Below, one piece after another: positions 38,290 to 51,999 of a DNA stretch of 64,000 nucleotides (within the stretch, counting starts at the first letter, position 1; each line of letters opens with the position of its first letter). This DNA comes from Plectrocnemia conspersa (taxonomy: Eukaryota > Arthropoda > Insecta > Trichoptera > Polycentropodidae). The position numbers were made by a program, and so were the translations under genes. The notes under the pieces were generated by a model. That model had not been told where the DNA came from. It saw only the letters and a list, made by a program, of their open reading frames with translations, and searched no databases. The stretch spans positions 186,001 to 250,000 of the forward strand of contig VTFK01000363.1 in the NCBI GenBank assembly GCA_009617715.1. Direction: 5' to 3'.

Positions 38290-39109
38290 TTTACACATCT
38301 TAATTAATTTACTATTAGTAAATAACTTTATTGAAAGTCCTATTTTTATATCAAGTGATTAGTCTAGTTATATTGCATTCTTTTAATAGAGACATATTGT
38401 CATCATAAAATTACCATAATAATTTAATATTTAATTAACGCTCAACTCTGTTTTGATAGTCCAACATTCGAGTGACTTTTTGTCTGGTTTTGACAATGAC
38501 AAAACTACAGGTAATAAAAAATATATTAAAAATTGTTTAATGGAGCACTAAAGCTGACAAATTATAACTGCGTAACGTCACATAGGAATAGGAATACCAC
38601 ATACGGTTATATATCGCAACTTTATACCTTTTTAATTCGATTGTTGGTCGTTCCATTATAGCGTATACTTGCTAATTTTGAAGCAGTGGGGTAGTTTGTA
38701 GACCCATTTTCTATAGATTTGCGATTGCGTCCCATTTTCTTGCCCGCCGCGGCCAGAACTTAAGCGTTTAGAAGCGCTCTTTTTATTCAAACTATATATT
38801 TTTTCAAACAAAATTATGTTTTTTGGCGATAGTATACATATTTTTATTTGTACATAATATTGTACATAATAATAAATGATTTTTTTGTGTAATGGCATAT
38901 CATGTCATAATGACTAGATTTCTAATAAAAAAATAATTTTGATAGTAATATTTGTGATTTATATTTGCCATGGAATTTGAATGGCGTGTCTAAAATATTA
39001 TTACACTACTATCAAGTAGGAACGCTCCGTTATTAAAAATGGTAATAATAATACTTACGTATTCTAGAATAGCAATATAGTCAGATATTTCAAACGTGCA
39101 ACACAGTCT
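38290..39109. other. A+T-rich spacer
   Basis: Nothing recognisable; minus frame 38656-38898 is chance. Confidence 0.45.
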
Positions 39110-39510
39110 GACTGCCAAGCGCAGTTTTGGTACCCGTACATAGAGAGGGTCAATAAATTTTAATTTTGTCGGTCTAATTATATATTTTCATCGGTTAATG
39201 TCTTTGTTGGAGAGCGCTGCAGAACGTTGCGGGGTGTAATTGCAAAATAATTCATTTTTATAACGTCCCCAAAGGGCGTCTAGCGTGACATTAGAGCGGA
39301 CAGAAAAAGCGGGCGGTAATGGCCGAAAGGGCCGAAATAAAATTGTTACGTTATTACGTTTGCGTTAACGTTAACGTGCCGATGCCGAATGTTATGCTAA
39401 TACGGCAATTCGTTACGCGGCCGGCGGGCTGTTATGCAAAGCTGCAATTGGAAGATGTCCTACTTTTATGTTATGCTATAAATCGTACGCACGGCTATAA
39501 CATACATTGT
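39110..39510. other. CpG-rich noncoding patch
   Basis: Contains gttaacgttaacgtgccgat, atggccgaaagggccgaaat and ttacgcggccggcgggctgt. The 65-codon plus frame (39319-39516) has no domain. Composition falls sharply on both sides. Confidence 0.45.
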
Positions 39511-42169
39511 TTTTAAAGGTTTCACTATGTTCCAAAGCGATACTTTGTGTGCGAAGTCAAGTTTATTTCACTTTGAATATTATTTTATACAAAATAGCCA
39601 ATAAGCAAGGACACAAACAATATAGAATATTCTGTCCACATTAAGATATTTCTTACCCAAGAAAAGCTTCTGCATTGGTGGCTGTAGAGTTATCTTGATA
39701 ATCACATAAGCTTGAATTTCCCTCTAGATGGTTTGAATAAGGATCTGTTTGCAACTGCCTGGTGCGTGAAACTCACAGAAGAAATATCCTTTTTGACAGA
39801 TAGTATAGAAATGTCCACATTAACTGAAATAAAAATTAATGTTACGTTTTAACCAACCAATCATAAACTTTACCAGTTTCTTAAAAACATAATTTTCAAT
39901 CTCTTAGTTGTAATGTAATTTATCTGATTTTGATATTTTCAACACTACATTGAAACACAAAAACTAACATGACGTTATTGTGGTACGATTGTGCCACAGT
40001 CGGTAGTGAGTACTCAAAATGCAAAATATCCTTAAATTGAAAAATTTAAATTAATTGGAAAATAAACAAACATTGCATGATAATCCAGCAAAATATGTAC
40101 ATTTTTTCGGGAAGTTCTCTATATCAGACTATTTTATTATATTATTTAAACGTTCATACAACTTAAATTATGGCTTTATGCATTTCTTTGCAAATTTAAA
40201 TTAAATATATACAAAGAATAGTACAAATTATTATAATATTTAATTAAGGTACTCAATTTTCTTGACACAATTTAAAATCAAAGGTTTTTTTATAATTGTT
40301 GGTATGCGGAATTTAATTTATAGCGTTGGAGGACCTTTCTTATATATCTACATACACTTAATTACTCTTAATGTCGTATTCCCACGATTTCTTTATAAGT
40401 ACATGCTTTGTGGAGAGTATCGCTCTTATATTTATTAGGTAAAATAATATTTCCTACAATTTTTTTTAAAAGTTTAATTATATTATGCTTTAATATCGTA
40501 CGTTTTACTAAGAATATTATGGGACAAAGCACCTTCAAATTTCCTGGAATAAATTAATTGCCTTATTAATGAGTTTCTACATTAAGCCATATAAACGCAA
40601 CGAATGTATTTTGAGATGTTATATTATTTTGTTATTATTTATTAAATTTGATTCAATTACATATAAAGCTACTGCATTTTTTTTATCAAAAAGTTTTAGT
40701 TTCTCAGATAAAGTGATTAAAAAAAAAATCGCATAATATTTTACTTTGTTAAAAGTGGTCCTATTTAATGATGTTAATTAATTATTAAGAATTACATGTC
40801 GAATTTCGCATGACAATGTTTTTTAATCACAATGTAAAACAAATATTTGACTAATAATTATTTGGTTTCTATATTTCTGAAGCATTTAATTTGAGGATTA
40901 ATTTGTCACAGCATTAGAATATTTTTTAATAATAAAAATAAATAGTTATTAAAATTATTCAAAAAATAAAATATATGATTTAAGTTAGATATTTATAAGT
41001 AAAATTTGTTATAAAGAGATTTTTAAAATAAAATGGAAACTTATTCTTTAATACTATTATTAAATGTTACTTGTAAAAAAATCTAAATATTATGGTCATA
41101 TTAAATATTTTTAACCAAAGTTTTTCTTAAAAAAATTTTAGTAGAAATTTCATTTTATATTTAACTGTGTTGTTAAATGGATTTGTTAATTTTTTTTAAA
41201 TATAATTTTTTTATAGAAATAATTAATTATTTTGATTAAAAGCTCATATATTGAAAAAGAAAATGATTAATTTGAATAAAAAAAAAACAGATGATACAAT
41301 ATTCGTTAATTAGACTATAAATATTTAAAAAAAATGTTTTTTATGGAACATTTAGCTAAGGTCGTTTTAATATTAAGCTATACAAAATAATTTAATATCC
41401 CTGAAATAAAAGGAAAGTATATTACTATTTTACCAATACTGTCACTGTTAGAGGTTTTATAAATTATAAGCTCTTATTTTGACAAAAATATAAAATTTTA
41501 CTTTTATATTCTACAATTTATAGGATTTATCTGAGATTTTTTGAGAAATAATATTTTTTTTTTATAAATATAGAGCTCTTCAATTTTTTTTGTTTCACAT
41601 TTGTTAAAACTTAAAAAAAATTTCTCTCTGTTAAATTATTAATAACAAAATTTTTTAATGTTTTAGGGCTAAATTTGAATTTTATTCATGAAAATGATTA
41701 AGGGATTTTTTTTATAATTATAGTTAAAAAAATATTTCTGATAACTTATCATTAGTTTGTATTGATAGTGCTTAAAAATATGTATTTTATCTTATGCCAA
41801 TAATTGCTAGATTTTGATTTAATAAAAATGTTTAATTGATACTACTATACATTTTAATTTCTCTACGTTTTTAATTTAATTTATTACGTTTAAAACGCAA
41901 AGCTTAGAATTACGATTAAATCATTTATTACAATTTTTTCTGTGTATTATAAATGTTTTGTATTAAGAAAATATTTTTGACGATTTCTATTACCAAATGA
42001 AATTAAATATTTTCAATAAACGGGACAAAGTGACATTTGGTTTAAAATAGTGCGTATCACTAAGTTAATGAGTCATGATATAAGCATTTCAACTCCAATA
42101 CCACAGTAGAATATGGTGTTATTTTTATTTTTTCCCATCATCAAAACGCACGTATTTTAATATGCGTTC
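39511..42169. other. Long A+T-rich noncoding stretch
   Basis: About 2.6 kb of very A/T-rich DNA with homopolymer runs and no frame, terminal repeat or RNA gene that I could see. Confidence 0.55.
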
Positions 42170-42320
42170 GTAATTTTCGGTAATAATGGAGGAGGGTTGG
42201 GCGAAAGAAAAAAAATGAGTTCGTATCGCTTTCTTTTGCGGAAGCCATAAATCGCGGGATTATGGGAAATAAGCGTACGAAGATGTGCCGTAAATGTTGT
42301 GGCCGGAACATAAGGCGTGT
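42170..42320. other. Small CpG-containing patch
   Basis: Holds ggaagccataaatcgcggga and taaatgttgtggccggaaca. Noncoding. Confidence 0.35.
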
Positions 42321-42900
42321 TGGAAAATATTAAAAAAATAATAATGCATATATGGGTATAGTATATAGCATGAATATTAAAATACCGTATATGATCTACG
42401 TGTAATTTATACGTAAATATATTTACTTTTTATAGTGCTTCAAATAAATTACATTTATAAAATATATTCGTTTTAAAAATCCATTAACATAATTATCAAA
42501 TTTTAGATAATAAATATTTTTTTAACAATTTTGAATATTTAAACTAATTTTTTAACCATAAATGATTTATTATAGGATTTTCTTTATGAATTTATTTTAC
42601 TATTTATGTGATACGAAAACTTATTTTTGATTTAAAAATACACACATATAATAAATTTGATTGCATAAATTCAGTCCCATTCTTCATGCAATTTTTATGT
42701 TATCTCTGAAAATAATATAAAATATATCAATAACAATAGATTGAAAAAATACCATTTAGTAATAAATAATCTGTAAGGAAATATATTTTTTATAAAACAA
42801 TTTTATATTCCAAACAAATATAAATTATATTTCAATTTAATTAACATACCTTAAAGCTTAGATTTATATAACTTGATTACGAAAAATAATTTATTCATTA
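42321..42900. other. A+T-rich spacer
   Basis: Nothing recognisable. Confidence 0.45.
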
Positions 42901-42904
42901 ATTT

Positions 42905-43495
42905 TTGCCCCAACAGCCTTTTCCAAAAATATCCCCTAGCTATTTCGGTTCTGCGACAGGATTCTCCAAACGTTGGCTCTTGCTGCACTGGCATCTCTCC
43001 TTACATCATTCAACCACCGAAGCCTTTGTCTTTTCGCCAATCTTCGGCTATCTGGCTTATTATTTAGCAGTTGTTTCGGTGGTTTAATCGAGGCCAAACA
43101 AACAACGTGGCATAAAAACCGAAGCCCTTCAACACAAATAAAGGTGAAGACATTCTCTCCTTGTTACATGCTACACAGTTGTTTTTGATACGCTATTCAT
43201 TGCTCTCCTTTATGGCTCCATATATCCTGCGGAGCAACTTCTTCTAAAATGTGGCAAGTAGCAGTTCCTGGTAAGTGTCCAGCTCTCCGAAGTGTATGTC
43301 ATATCTATGTTTTATAGATTATTTTTTTTGTGCGACGGGATATCGTTTTTGATTTTATTTGTGTTATCAAACTGACGCACTCGATTGGGTACTCATTTTT
43401 TGTATTTTTCTAGCTGATGATTTAATGCCGTTAAATGCTATTAATGCTATTTTGCAACTTTGTCTATGTCATCAGCATAGACAAATATTTGAATT
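42905..43495 (-). mobile_element. Relic of an endonuclease/RT LINE (RTE-like C-terminal part)
   Basis: The minus strand shows VYADDIDKVAK at 43459-43485 (the RT YADD box), then LLRRIYGAI near 43220, and RRLAKRQRLRWLNDVRRDAS near 43000-43060. That last block is the RLRWxxDV-type C-terminal motif common in RTE-like LINEs. Large deletions separate the pieces and no frame is intact. Plus-strand frames here (42873-43188, 43359-43547) are shadows. Confidence 0.6.
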
Positions 43496-44190
43496 ACTAG
43501 TTATATTTAATTTTACCTATAAAAAAACGTTTGTGGATATAATTTAATAAAAATATATATATATATACATATATGAAAAAGTTCTATTGTATATATATAT
43601 TATTTTAATAGCTTTCTTAATGAATTTTAATTTAGAAAAAATTGTATTAGTTATTATACAACCACCGGACAGGTCTGATTAATTACTTATAGATTAAAAT
43701 TTACTTATTATAATTACCGTGCATTTTTTATTAAATATCGGTATAAGGGCAAAGATCCAAAATATGTTTAATAATGTTTTTTAAAAAGAGATAATACACT
43801 AAATTTTAATATGTCGGGATATTTGACTTCCGGGCAATTGCTTTTTAGAGAGGGTGGACTTTTAAGAAAATCAGCTATTTTGTCACTCAAAAACTGTATT
43901 TGTTTGTATACAATTTCATCATAATACTAGATTATATATCTCAGTTCAATAAACATTTTTTTAATTTTTGCTTACAAGTAACTTTCACGAGCTTTGCTCA
44001 CAAGCTTATTATTTATTCTGGTGTAAATATATTTGTTGAGTTTTTCTCGGAAAACTTTTAAGTGATTTTATATAATAAAAGATTCTATGTATATTTATTC
44101 GAATATTTTTATTTTAATATGAAAAACCACTCAGTGTTTTTTTCTTCACCAAAATAATTGAAACTTTTCTTTCGCGTTTGCTATTTCAAC
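43496..44190. other. A+T-rich spacer
   Basis: AT-dinucleotide run at about 43553-43575; nothing else. Confidence 0.4.
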
Positions 44191-44194
44191 AAAT

Positions 44195-44620
44195 TTCAAT
44201 GAGAAATTTTCGCGTGGGCCATTCGAATTCACGTAGGCGTTATCCCCGTATCGCTTCGGGTTGATTAACCCAAGTGCCTACAGGGTGGTTCGGGAGCGAC
44301 AATAAGGCGTGAAAGCGGCTCACGCAGTAGTTCGCAACCATGCGGGCGTCGGGCGCAAAAACGACAACATTCGACCGAGCAAGTTGTGTCATTAGGGCGG
44401 CTTGTATGTCATTGTTTCGGTCCCACGGCAGGAACCCCGAACTCCTCGCCCGAACGACCCACCCAGTCGCTCACGGGGGGTTGTAACTTCAACCCCCGGT
44501 CGCTAGTTCAACAGGTCTCCCACTCCTGTCTTACCTAATCCGACACAGCATCGGTGTAGGGAGAAGGGTTCATCAACATTTTGACGCGATAGGTGCGAAG
44601 TGCGCGGTGAGATAACAATT
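44195..44620. other. CpG-rich patch with nested stems
   Basis: Noncoding, but with noticeable pairing: GTAGGC (about 44232) pairs with GCCTAC (about 44276) around an inner GGGTT-gatt-AACCC stem, and GGGGGTT (44476-44482) pairs with AACCCCC (44491-44497) across 8 bases. It could be a structured RNA or simply a G+C-rich regulatory element. Confidence 0.4.
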
Positions 44621-45111
44621 ATGAAGGATTTAATTGAGCTACATTAGAAATTAAAAGTAATAGTTACTTTTACATTTAAGAAAATGTATTTTATCACCAA
44701 AATATGTATAGTAGATATTTTATATAAAACATTTAAATTAGAGCCAAATATCAATCACAGAGTGATGTAACGAGTAAATTTAGTTTTGACTTTGTACCAA
44801 GTTAAGTGGCAATAGAGTCTTTAGAAAATCAGATACTGAATTTAATCACTAACCAATATAATGCTTTTTAACCCACAAAGAAGTACTGCATTTTAGCTTA
44901 TTAAAAGTTCTGTTAAATAATCTTAAATCTCTTACTACATATCGCAATTCTGTCTATAACAGTCTCTTGTTTTTAGCGCCTTTAGGTGACTCAGAATATT
45001 ATTTAGTAATTTTAGTTCTAGGTGTTTATTTTCATGTGGTCAGGGTGTTTATTTTTATAGAAGTCAAGGGTAATTCATTATTAATAGTTATCGTAAAAAA
45101 ATGTAAGTTAG
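44621..45111. other. A+T-rich spacer
   Basis: Nothing recognisable. Confidence 0.4.
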
Positions 45112-45114
45112 TTA

Positions 45115-45290
45115 TGCTTCCTCCACACTCTCTGGAAGTAGGCCATGGTTGGGCAAGGACGGAAAATATAATGTGTTAATTCGGGGCTACTTCGGTCGAG
45201 CTCGGGTCTGCCCGCTCTAATGTCTCGGTGACCTCGACCGTATTCGGTAGACCTTTGGTTCGGTAACTTCCAGAGAGTGTAGAGGAAGCA
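45115..45290. mobile_element. 176-bp MITE with 3-bp TTA duplication (family of 9155-10223)
   Basis: Terminal inverted repeats of about 25 bp begin TGCTTCCTCCACACTCTCTG on the left and, inward from the right, TGCTTCCTCTACACTCTCTG, differing at one base. TTA flanks both sides (45112-45114, 45291-45293). The left 110 bp align with the left end of the 9155 element and the right 65 bp with its right end, so this is that element minus its middle. The 70-codon frame running into it (44967-45179) is not a gene. Confidence 0.9.
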
Positions 45291-45299
45291 TTATAATTT

Positions 45300-46415
45300 T
45301 ATCTGCCTCTAAAGTTTGAATTAAACTCTAGCTTCTGAACGATCAAGGATGACGAAAAAGGATTAGCGACTGTTTCTTGGTCTTATTCGTTTTAATTTAA
45401 TTATATAAAGATATTTGAAGATATTTTTGAAAAAATATATAATGATAAAACTAAATAAACTATTTCGCTAACTAATAACTACGACATTCAAAATTACGAT
45501 TCATTTTTCTTAATGATTTCGTAAATCAAAGGTTTGCGATCACAGAAAACGTAACATATTTTATATACGTACACATTCACTCGCGTGAGTACATAACTTT
45601 CATCCCTTTCGGTCAATATATGCATTATGAATAATGTATCCGTTTTGTTTGAGAGCTTAGCCGAATGAGCGTAGTTTGGTCCCTAATCTGGCAATAAATT
45701 AATACCGTTCAACGTCATTAAGCTGACTTTTTAATTATAATAATCGTTTATTGAAAATATAATAAAAATATTCGACATAAAATTTTTGCATTTAATTATT
45801 TGTAAGACATATGCTGATATAGCCACTATATAGTGGCTATTTATTTATGTACAACTAGACTGTTATTTATTAGTAAGTAAATATGTACAGGACAACGTTA
45901 AATAGTTTAAATTTAGTGTTAAAAAGAGTTTTTTCACAAAGTAAATTTTACTTTTATTCTTTAGTGAACTAATGTATAAAAAATGAGGTATTTTAAATAA
46001 GATGGGAGTAAAAATCGAAGTATGTATAAAGTGGTAAAATATGGACTTACTCCTCGACGCTCGGACTACTACTTAGTTCCGAGCGCTTCGCCTCCTGTTG
46101 AGCATTACCTTCATAACACATGCTCGGTAACAAGTACTGACATCTTTAAGAAGTACCAACTAGATTTACTATCGAAGTGACTACATACGATCTGTACGCT
46201 TCAAGTAAATTTGTAAAAATATTAGTACTTGACTCTTATAGTTTCGTTTATTTGCGTCAATTTAAATAACAAGTAAGTTATAAACTACAATTTTGTCGTT
46301 AAAAAGCTAATGAAATCTCTTGAAATAATTCAGTGGTATTATTTCTTAGTTATGGCAAAATTTATTGATTAAATATTAGTGTAAAACTTCAAAACGCTGC
46401 AGATTCACAGAAAAG
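45300..46415. other. A+T-rich spacer with a perfect palindrome
   Basis: A 22-bp perfect palindrome (half-site ATAGCCACTAT) lies at 45819-45840. A CG-richer piece occurs at 46050-46130. No gene. Confidence 0.45.
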
Positions 46416-46419
46416 TTTT

Positions 46420-46740
46420 TTTGTAGCGATTTTGCAATCGTAGATGGAAGAAAGGAGGCGGTAGTGATTTTCCGTTTTCGGCGTGACTTTGGAAATTTTC
46501 CCCGTCGGTTATCGCTCGAGCGGCGATTAATCTCATTTGGCCCGCGGGCCGGATCAAAGCCGGGGCCGTATCAATTACTGCGGCCCGCGACAAAGGCATT
46601 CTGAAACACTTGCACAATTCGGTCGCCCGCGCAATTCGACCGCCCGCAACACCGCCGGCTAATTGCTCCGCATTCTCTCTCTCTCTCTTTCGTCCCCAGT
46701 TTTTTTTGTTTTTGTCAGTGATTTTCAAGTAACGAGCCAC
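46420..46740. other. CpG-rich noncoding patch
   Basis: Carries gctcgagcggcgattaatct and ggcccgcgggccggatcaaa, plus a CT run near 46671-46690. The 111-codon minus frame (46405-46740) is Ala/Arg-rich with no domain and follows the composition. Confidence 0.45.
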
Positions 46741-48979
46741 GATTTAAAATAATGACAAAAACGATATTGTATAAAAAATATTTCATTTTCAACCTTTGAA
46801 ACTCTTTAGACCAAGTATATTATTAGTATATGCTATATTCTTCCAATCTTGTGCCAAAATCTCAATAAAGGCAATCGAGTAAATATCATTTAGACTGATT
46901 TTTAACAGGGTTTCGATCAAGTATGTCATGATAAATAAGTTTAGATTTTTCACAGAATGATGAATTTTTTTAACATCATAAAAAATTGTTTATTAATACA
47001 TTTAATATAGACAAAAAGAACGTAAAAATACATTAGGATTTTTTGTAAATTAAAATCTCGGCCCATAAATGTCTGTTTAATAATGATATTTATGTAGTTA
47101 TTCGTGATTTTAAAATCTTTTCGCTGATAAATTACTATACATTTCATTAAAGATTGTGAAATATTATAATTTGATGTTGAAAATCTATCTGCTAATAAAT
47201 TAACATTCAGCATTAAATTTATTATTTCGTGACATTTAAAGCAGCTATATCATTTAATTTTGATTACAAAATTTATAAAAATGTGCTTCATCGTTCATTT
47301 GGGTGTCTTATTTAAAGAAGAATAAATATTTCTTAAGCATATAAAAAAATCTAATAAGTCAATTGAGGAACATGAGGGAACTGTATGCAATAGTAGTACT
47401 TTTAAGCATATTTTTGATTGCCAAATAGATCAACTGACTTACTTTTTAATTAAAAATAAAAATATAAATATTATCTATTTTTATTTTTTACTGAATTTTT
47501 GCTCATGTAAATATATAAATATTATCTATTTTTATTTATTATTAAATTTTTGCAAGCAATCGTGTCGACGAGTATATTTAAAAAACATTTATTTTGGGTG
47601 TTTGTATAAAATATATTCAAATCATAAATTTTTAATGAACTCAATAAAAACCATAATCTGATTTTCTAGCTTTCTGTCAGATTGTATTAATTTGTAATCC
47701 AGGTACTCGCAGTTGATGAACACATTAGGATTTTGCTTATATTGTATGTAATTTAATCTCATTGTTTCTGTAAATATATTTTGTTAATATGTCTTGATTT
47801 TTATTGCAAATGTAATAAATTAAATATTTAAATAATTTAATAAAATACTTATTTACAATATAGAGACTTATATTTTATATTTATTGAAATTTCTTTGTCT
47901 CACTGGCTTGTTAGGCAATTAAAACTCCCCTATTTTCTGTCCTTGTAATTTATGTTGGCCGCCATAGAGTATTAATAGATTGCAAACGTTCATAATTAAA
48001 CTTTAAATAAATAAAAGTGATATTTAACCGTGCATTGCTAAATTTTACTATCTTTTAATTTAATCTGGCAGTCTCGAAAAAATATCAAAAAACAATAACT
48101 AATACTGTTTTACTAATTTTTTAAATATTTCAATTCTTTCTCCATTAATTAATAAAAATAAATTTTATTTAATATAAAAACTGCATAGATTAACTGTGAT
48201 ATAATAACCTTATTTCCGTAAATAAAAGGTTCAGGGTGAATCGGTATCACAAATTGTATGTTTTGCTAATAGCTTTATTATAAAATGTCCAAGGTTAATT
48301 AGTTAAGAGGGTGAAACACGTTTTAATAAATTACCATTTTCTTTAGCAGTCCAGTTTTTGTGTATGCTGCTAATAAATCTTAATTGTGACATGTAAAAAT
48401 ATATTTTTAAATATTACATTTATAATATTATTTTTTTAATATTATAAAATTTTTATTTACTTGAATTAATATTTCAAAACTGATAATTAAATGGTTATTT
48501 ATATATCTTTTGCAGTTATCTCTGCACGTGTTAAAAGAGTAGTTAAACATATTAAACTGAGATCCAACATGTTTTTATATATTTAAAAGTATTTAATGCA
48601 TAATATTGATATTATAAAATAGTTTTTAAGCTAAATGTATATTTATATTTTATTAAAGAAAAAAAATCATAAAATCTTGAATTGGAACCAATAATTTAAA
48701 ATGCATCTTTGTATTCTTATTTTTTTAAACTTATATTATTATAATTTATACAAAAATTTAAACTTTATAACCAAAACTTGTTGGATTCGACTGCTTAAAT
48801 TTTGATAGATGTTCTTAGTAAAAAAATGTATTTGCTATGTAATGATTGTTCAGTAAAATAGGTAATAAACAGCAACTAAAAATTACTAATCAGTCTTAAA
48901 ACTCTTTGTAAAATATTTAATTTCTCCGCCGTGCTTAGTAAAATAACAAATCATTGAATAGGTTTTACGTAAGACATTC
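46741..48979. other. A+T-rich noncoding stretch with a local duplication
   Basis: A 41-base unit at 47462-47502 is repeated at 47513-47553 with few differences (period 51). Otherwise no gene or repeat end; minus frame 46950-47213 is A/T-driven chance. Confidence 0.5.
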
Positions 48980-49300
48980 ACATCAAATATGCATTATTAT
49001 TTTGTTGCACCAATGATGGTTGTAAAACCACTGGATAATCCCTTTCCATTTGGCCGCCCAAGTGTTTTGCTCGAATTTAGCCGTCGTTTTAATCATCCGC
49101 AAGATGGCGCAAATGCGCTCGTTACGACCGGCTGTCATTCGCTGAAAAACTATTCCAGCTGAGGGGGGCAAAAATTAAAACTTGCAAAATTCGAAAAGTT
49201 TTTGCTGATTGTCGTGCTTTGAGAGCCGCAATCAAATCTCGACGCGCAAAGTGTTAATTTCGCTCCGACAGTTGAACGCATTTTGACAGCGTGTCGAAAC
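48980..49300. other. G+C-richer noncoding patch
   Basis: Includes cttgcgagcgc-like CG words around 49080-49290 (for example gcgctcgttacgaccggctg). No domain in the 62-codon minus frame. Confidence 0.4.
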
Positions 49301-50599
49301 AATAAATTTTTGGTTTAATGTACACGTTAAAATAAATATTTTATTCCTTTGTAACCATTACTTAACTAATTAGCAAGGTCACTATGTACTTTAATTTTTT
49401 TTTAAATAGTACAATAACCCTTAATCGCCGCTTCAATTATAATTCTTATGTAAATCTTCCCACTTTCGTTGTTTCGACTTTTACGAACTGGAACGCATTA
49501 TTTCTCCTAAAATGGAAGAATTTATTTATTCTAAATATTAACTTTAATTACTGATTTGCTGTATAACATTTGACTGAAAGTAAAATAAACTTAAGTATAT
49601 TACACAGAATGTAATCAGATGTTATGTCTTTTGAGAATAATTAGTACAAATATACTTACAAATCGCATAATTTTCATAGATGTGAATATCGTCTTACATT
49701 ATTATTAAAACTAATCTAAATGTAAAAACGTTTAATTTAATTATTTTTATAAAGATAATCATTAACTGCCAATAAAACAATTTATTTGCTTGGATTATAT
49801 AGAATATTTAGAGCACTTTTATATATTTTATAACTTTATATGCAGATTTGATTTCAAAGTGTTTTTTGATTAAACGTTTAAATATTTAATACATACGTTA
49901 GAAAATGCTGCCATTTTTTCTAAAGAGCCCGTTTAATTTTATTAAGAGTTTCCAAATATTTTAAAATATTAGTAATGTTATAAAAATTAAATTTTCTTTA
50001 TAATATTAAATACAAGTATCAAGAGTATCTATTTTAATTTTAACATAATTAAGCAATAAACTTTCCAAACTTTAAATAAGTTTTGTTCTAAAAATTCCTG
50101 CTGTCGGAATGACTCATTTAGATGCTGTTAATTTAAGCTATATTGTAAAAAATATTCTGAGCCCTTGAAAAATATTACCCTTATAAAATACTTCGAACAG
50201 ACAAAATTAAACTAAATATATTTAAACTAGCCATTAAAAATATCTACAATGCAAAAATATATTTAATTTCTGAAATTTCTGCAGTATTTTTTTAATATTT
50301 TCTATGCTACTATTATATTGCATACTTTTAGCTAATAATCAATGGATGCTATAAATAATAAAAAAATATGAAAATTCACTTTGCATAACAAAAAAAATAT
50401 TGTAAACACTCCATCAGTATAAATCAAGGATAAAACATGACTACCTGCGTTGTTTAAAATACATAATACATATTTCTTAATTGGAAATGTGAATCTAAAA
50501 AATAATATTTTACTACAAATGTAAATAAATCGTTAGACAAATATATGAATAACGAATTGAAACTGATTCATTGTGCAAGTTTTCTTTTTACACGACCTA
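49301..50599. other. A+T-rich spacer
   Basis: Nothing recognisable. Confidence 0.5.
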
Positions 50600-50950
50600 A
50601 TTTTAAATAAATCCACTTGGACAAAATGCGAATTGTGACGTTGCCGTTTCGGCGATACCGATTTTTGCCCGTTGTAAATTTCGACAAAGGACCTTTTCGG
50701 TGAAAGGCATGTTTGCTTTCGGTCAATAATGTAACAATAGTTGTAAACAAATGGCGTCTATTTGGCCCATCCTGTAACAGGGTCGGCGCTTATCCGCCCC
50801 TACAACTTACGGACCCTTTTCTTTTCCTTCCAGACCTTCGCCCCTATCGACAATCATTCGGTCACTTTATAAGGATCGGCGGATCGCTGCGCCGAATCGC
50901 AAAGATTATTTATTACGCTTTTCTTATTCTTCTTAGTGCGTGTGAATCAT
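50600..50950. other. CpG-rich noncoding patch
   Basis: Two opposite overlapping frames (minus 50568-50750, plus 50713-50952) show no domain. CG words such as cagggtcggcgcttatccgc set it apart from its flanks. Confidence 0.4.
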
Positions 50951-51309
50951 AGTGTGAAAATAAAGATATCACTGTTATTCGACCTATTCAATATATAGGT
51001 CGAGTAAGATTTGGGTTATGTTCGATTTACGACTATAGATAATAAGACGATTATTTTAGGTTTGTATTAAAAATCTTATTTGGGACATTTGTTATTTTAA
51101 ATATAAAGCTTCTTTCGAGATTAAATGCCTATATAATATAAAATCTTATTTGGTGTTAATATCAAAAAATCCTGATTCATTAATTTATATATTTTTTTTT
51201 TATTTCAGTTATTGTTGGTTTTAAACATTGTACCTTTAGATAAAGTAATATTGACTCAAATTTTGTTGATAAGTAAATATAATCAGAAAGGTTCATAACA
51301 TAATTTATA

Positions 51310-51570
51310 TGGTTTTAATCCGTCGCAGAGTCCAGGACATGATCCTAGATCCGGATTCGGTTCTATTAGCGGCTGCGGTGTCAATGTACGGCCATTATGC
51401 GGTGTACAGATTTTATAGAGCGAAAACTTTTCGGGACCCTTGGTTAAGTTTATCCCCGTGCACAGGGTCGTGTTTGCTTTTCTGGAAAACCTCAGGTCGG
51501 AAAAGTCTTTTTCACGACAGTATCGTTACTGGCGGCGTGAGTGAAAATTGAGGGGGAAGTTTCGAGTCGA
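51310..51570. other. CpG-containing noncoding patch
   Basis: An 80-codon plus frame (51309-51551) has no recognisable domain; composition resembles the patch 400 bp upstream. Confidence 0.4.
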
Positions 51571-51999
51571 TTATACGTGAATTAGTAAATAGTCTTTTAC
51601 AGAAATTAGTGAAAAATTTAATTCAGGTTAACACTTAGCATAATATATTTTACTGCTGTTTACGTTAAAAAATGAAATATGTATGAGACAAAAACAATGA
51701 ACCCGAAATCATATGAATTGGTCAAAATATCAAGTCTAAAAGTTGTCCTCTCCCTTATTCCTTGAAACTTGACTTAAGTTAAGCTGAACTTGTAACAAAT
51801 TAGCTAAGCTGAATTGATAGAGAAAATTAGCTGAATTCCAAAGAGTAAAATAGTCATTAAATAAATAATTACATTTTACTTGATAATACAAATCTAATGG
51901 ACAAAACTATTTTTTAAAAAATCACACATTTTCTAATCGAAGTTAAAATCTATAGATATTTTGCTGTTTATGTTAAAATTGAATTAAAAAATAAAGCAA
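51571..51999. other. A+T-rich spacer
   Basis: Nothing recognisable. Confidence 0.4.

Noticed and set aside
46405..46740. 111-codon minus frame
   Set aside because: Ala/Arg-rich, confined exactly to a CpG-rich patch, no domain.
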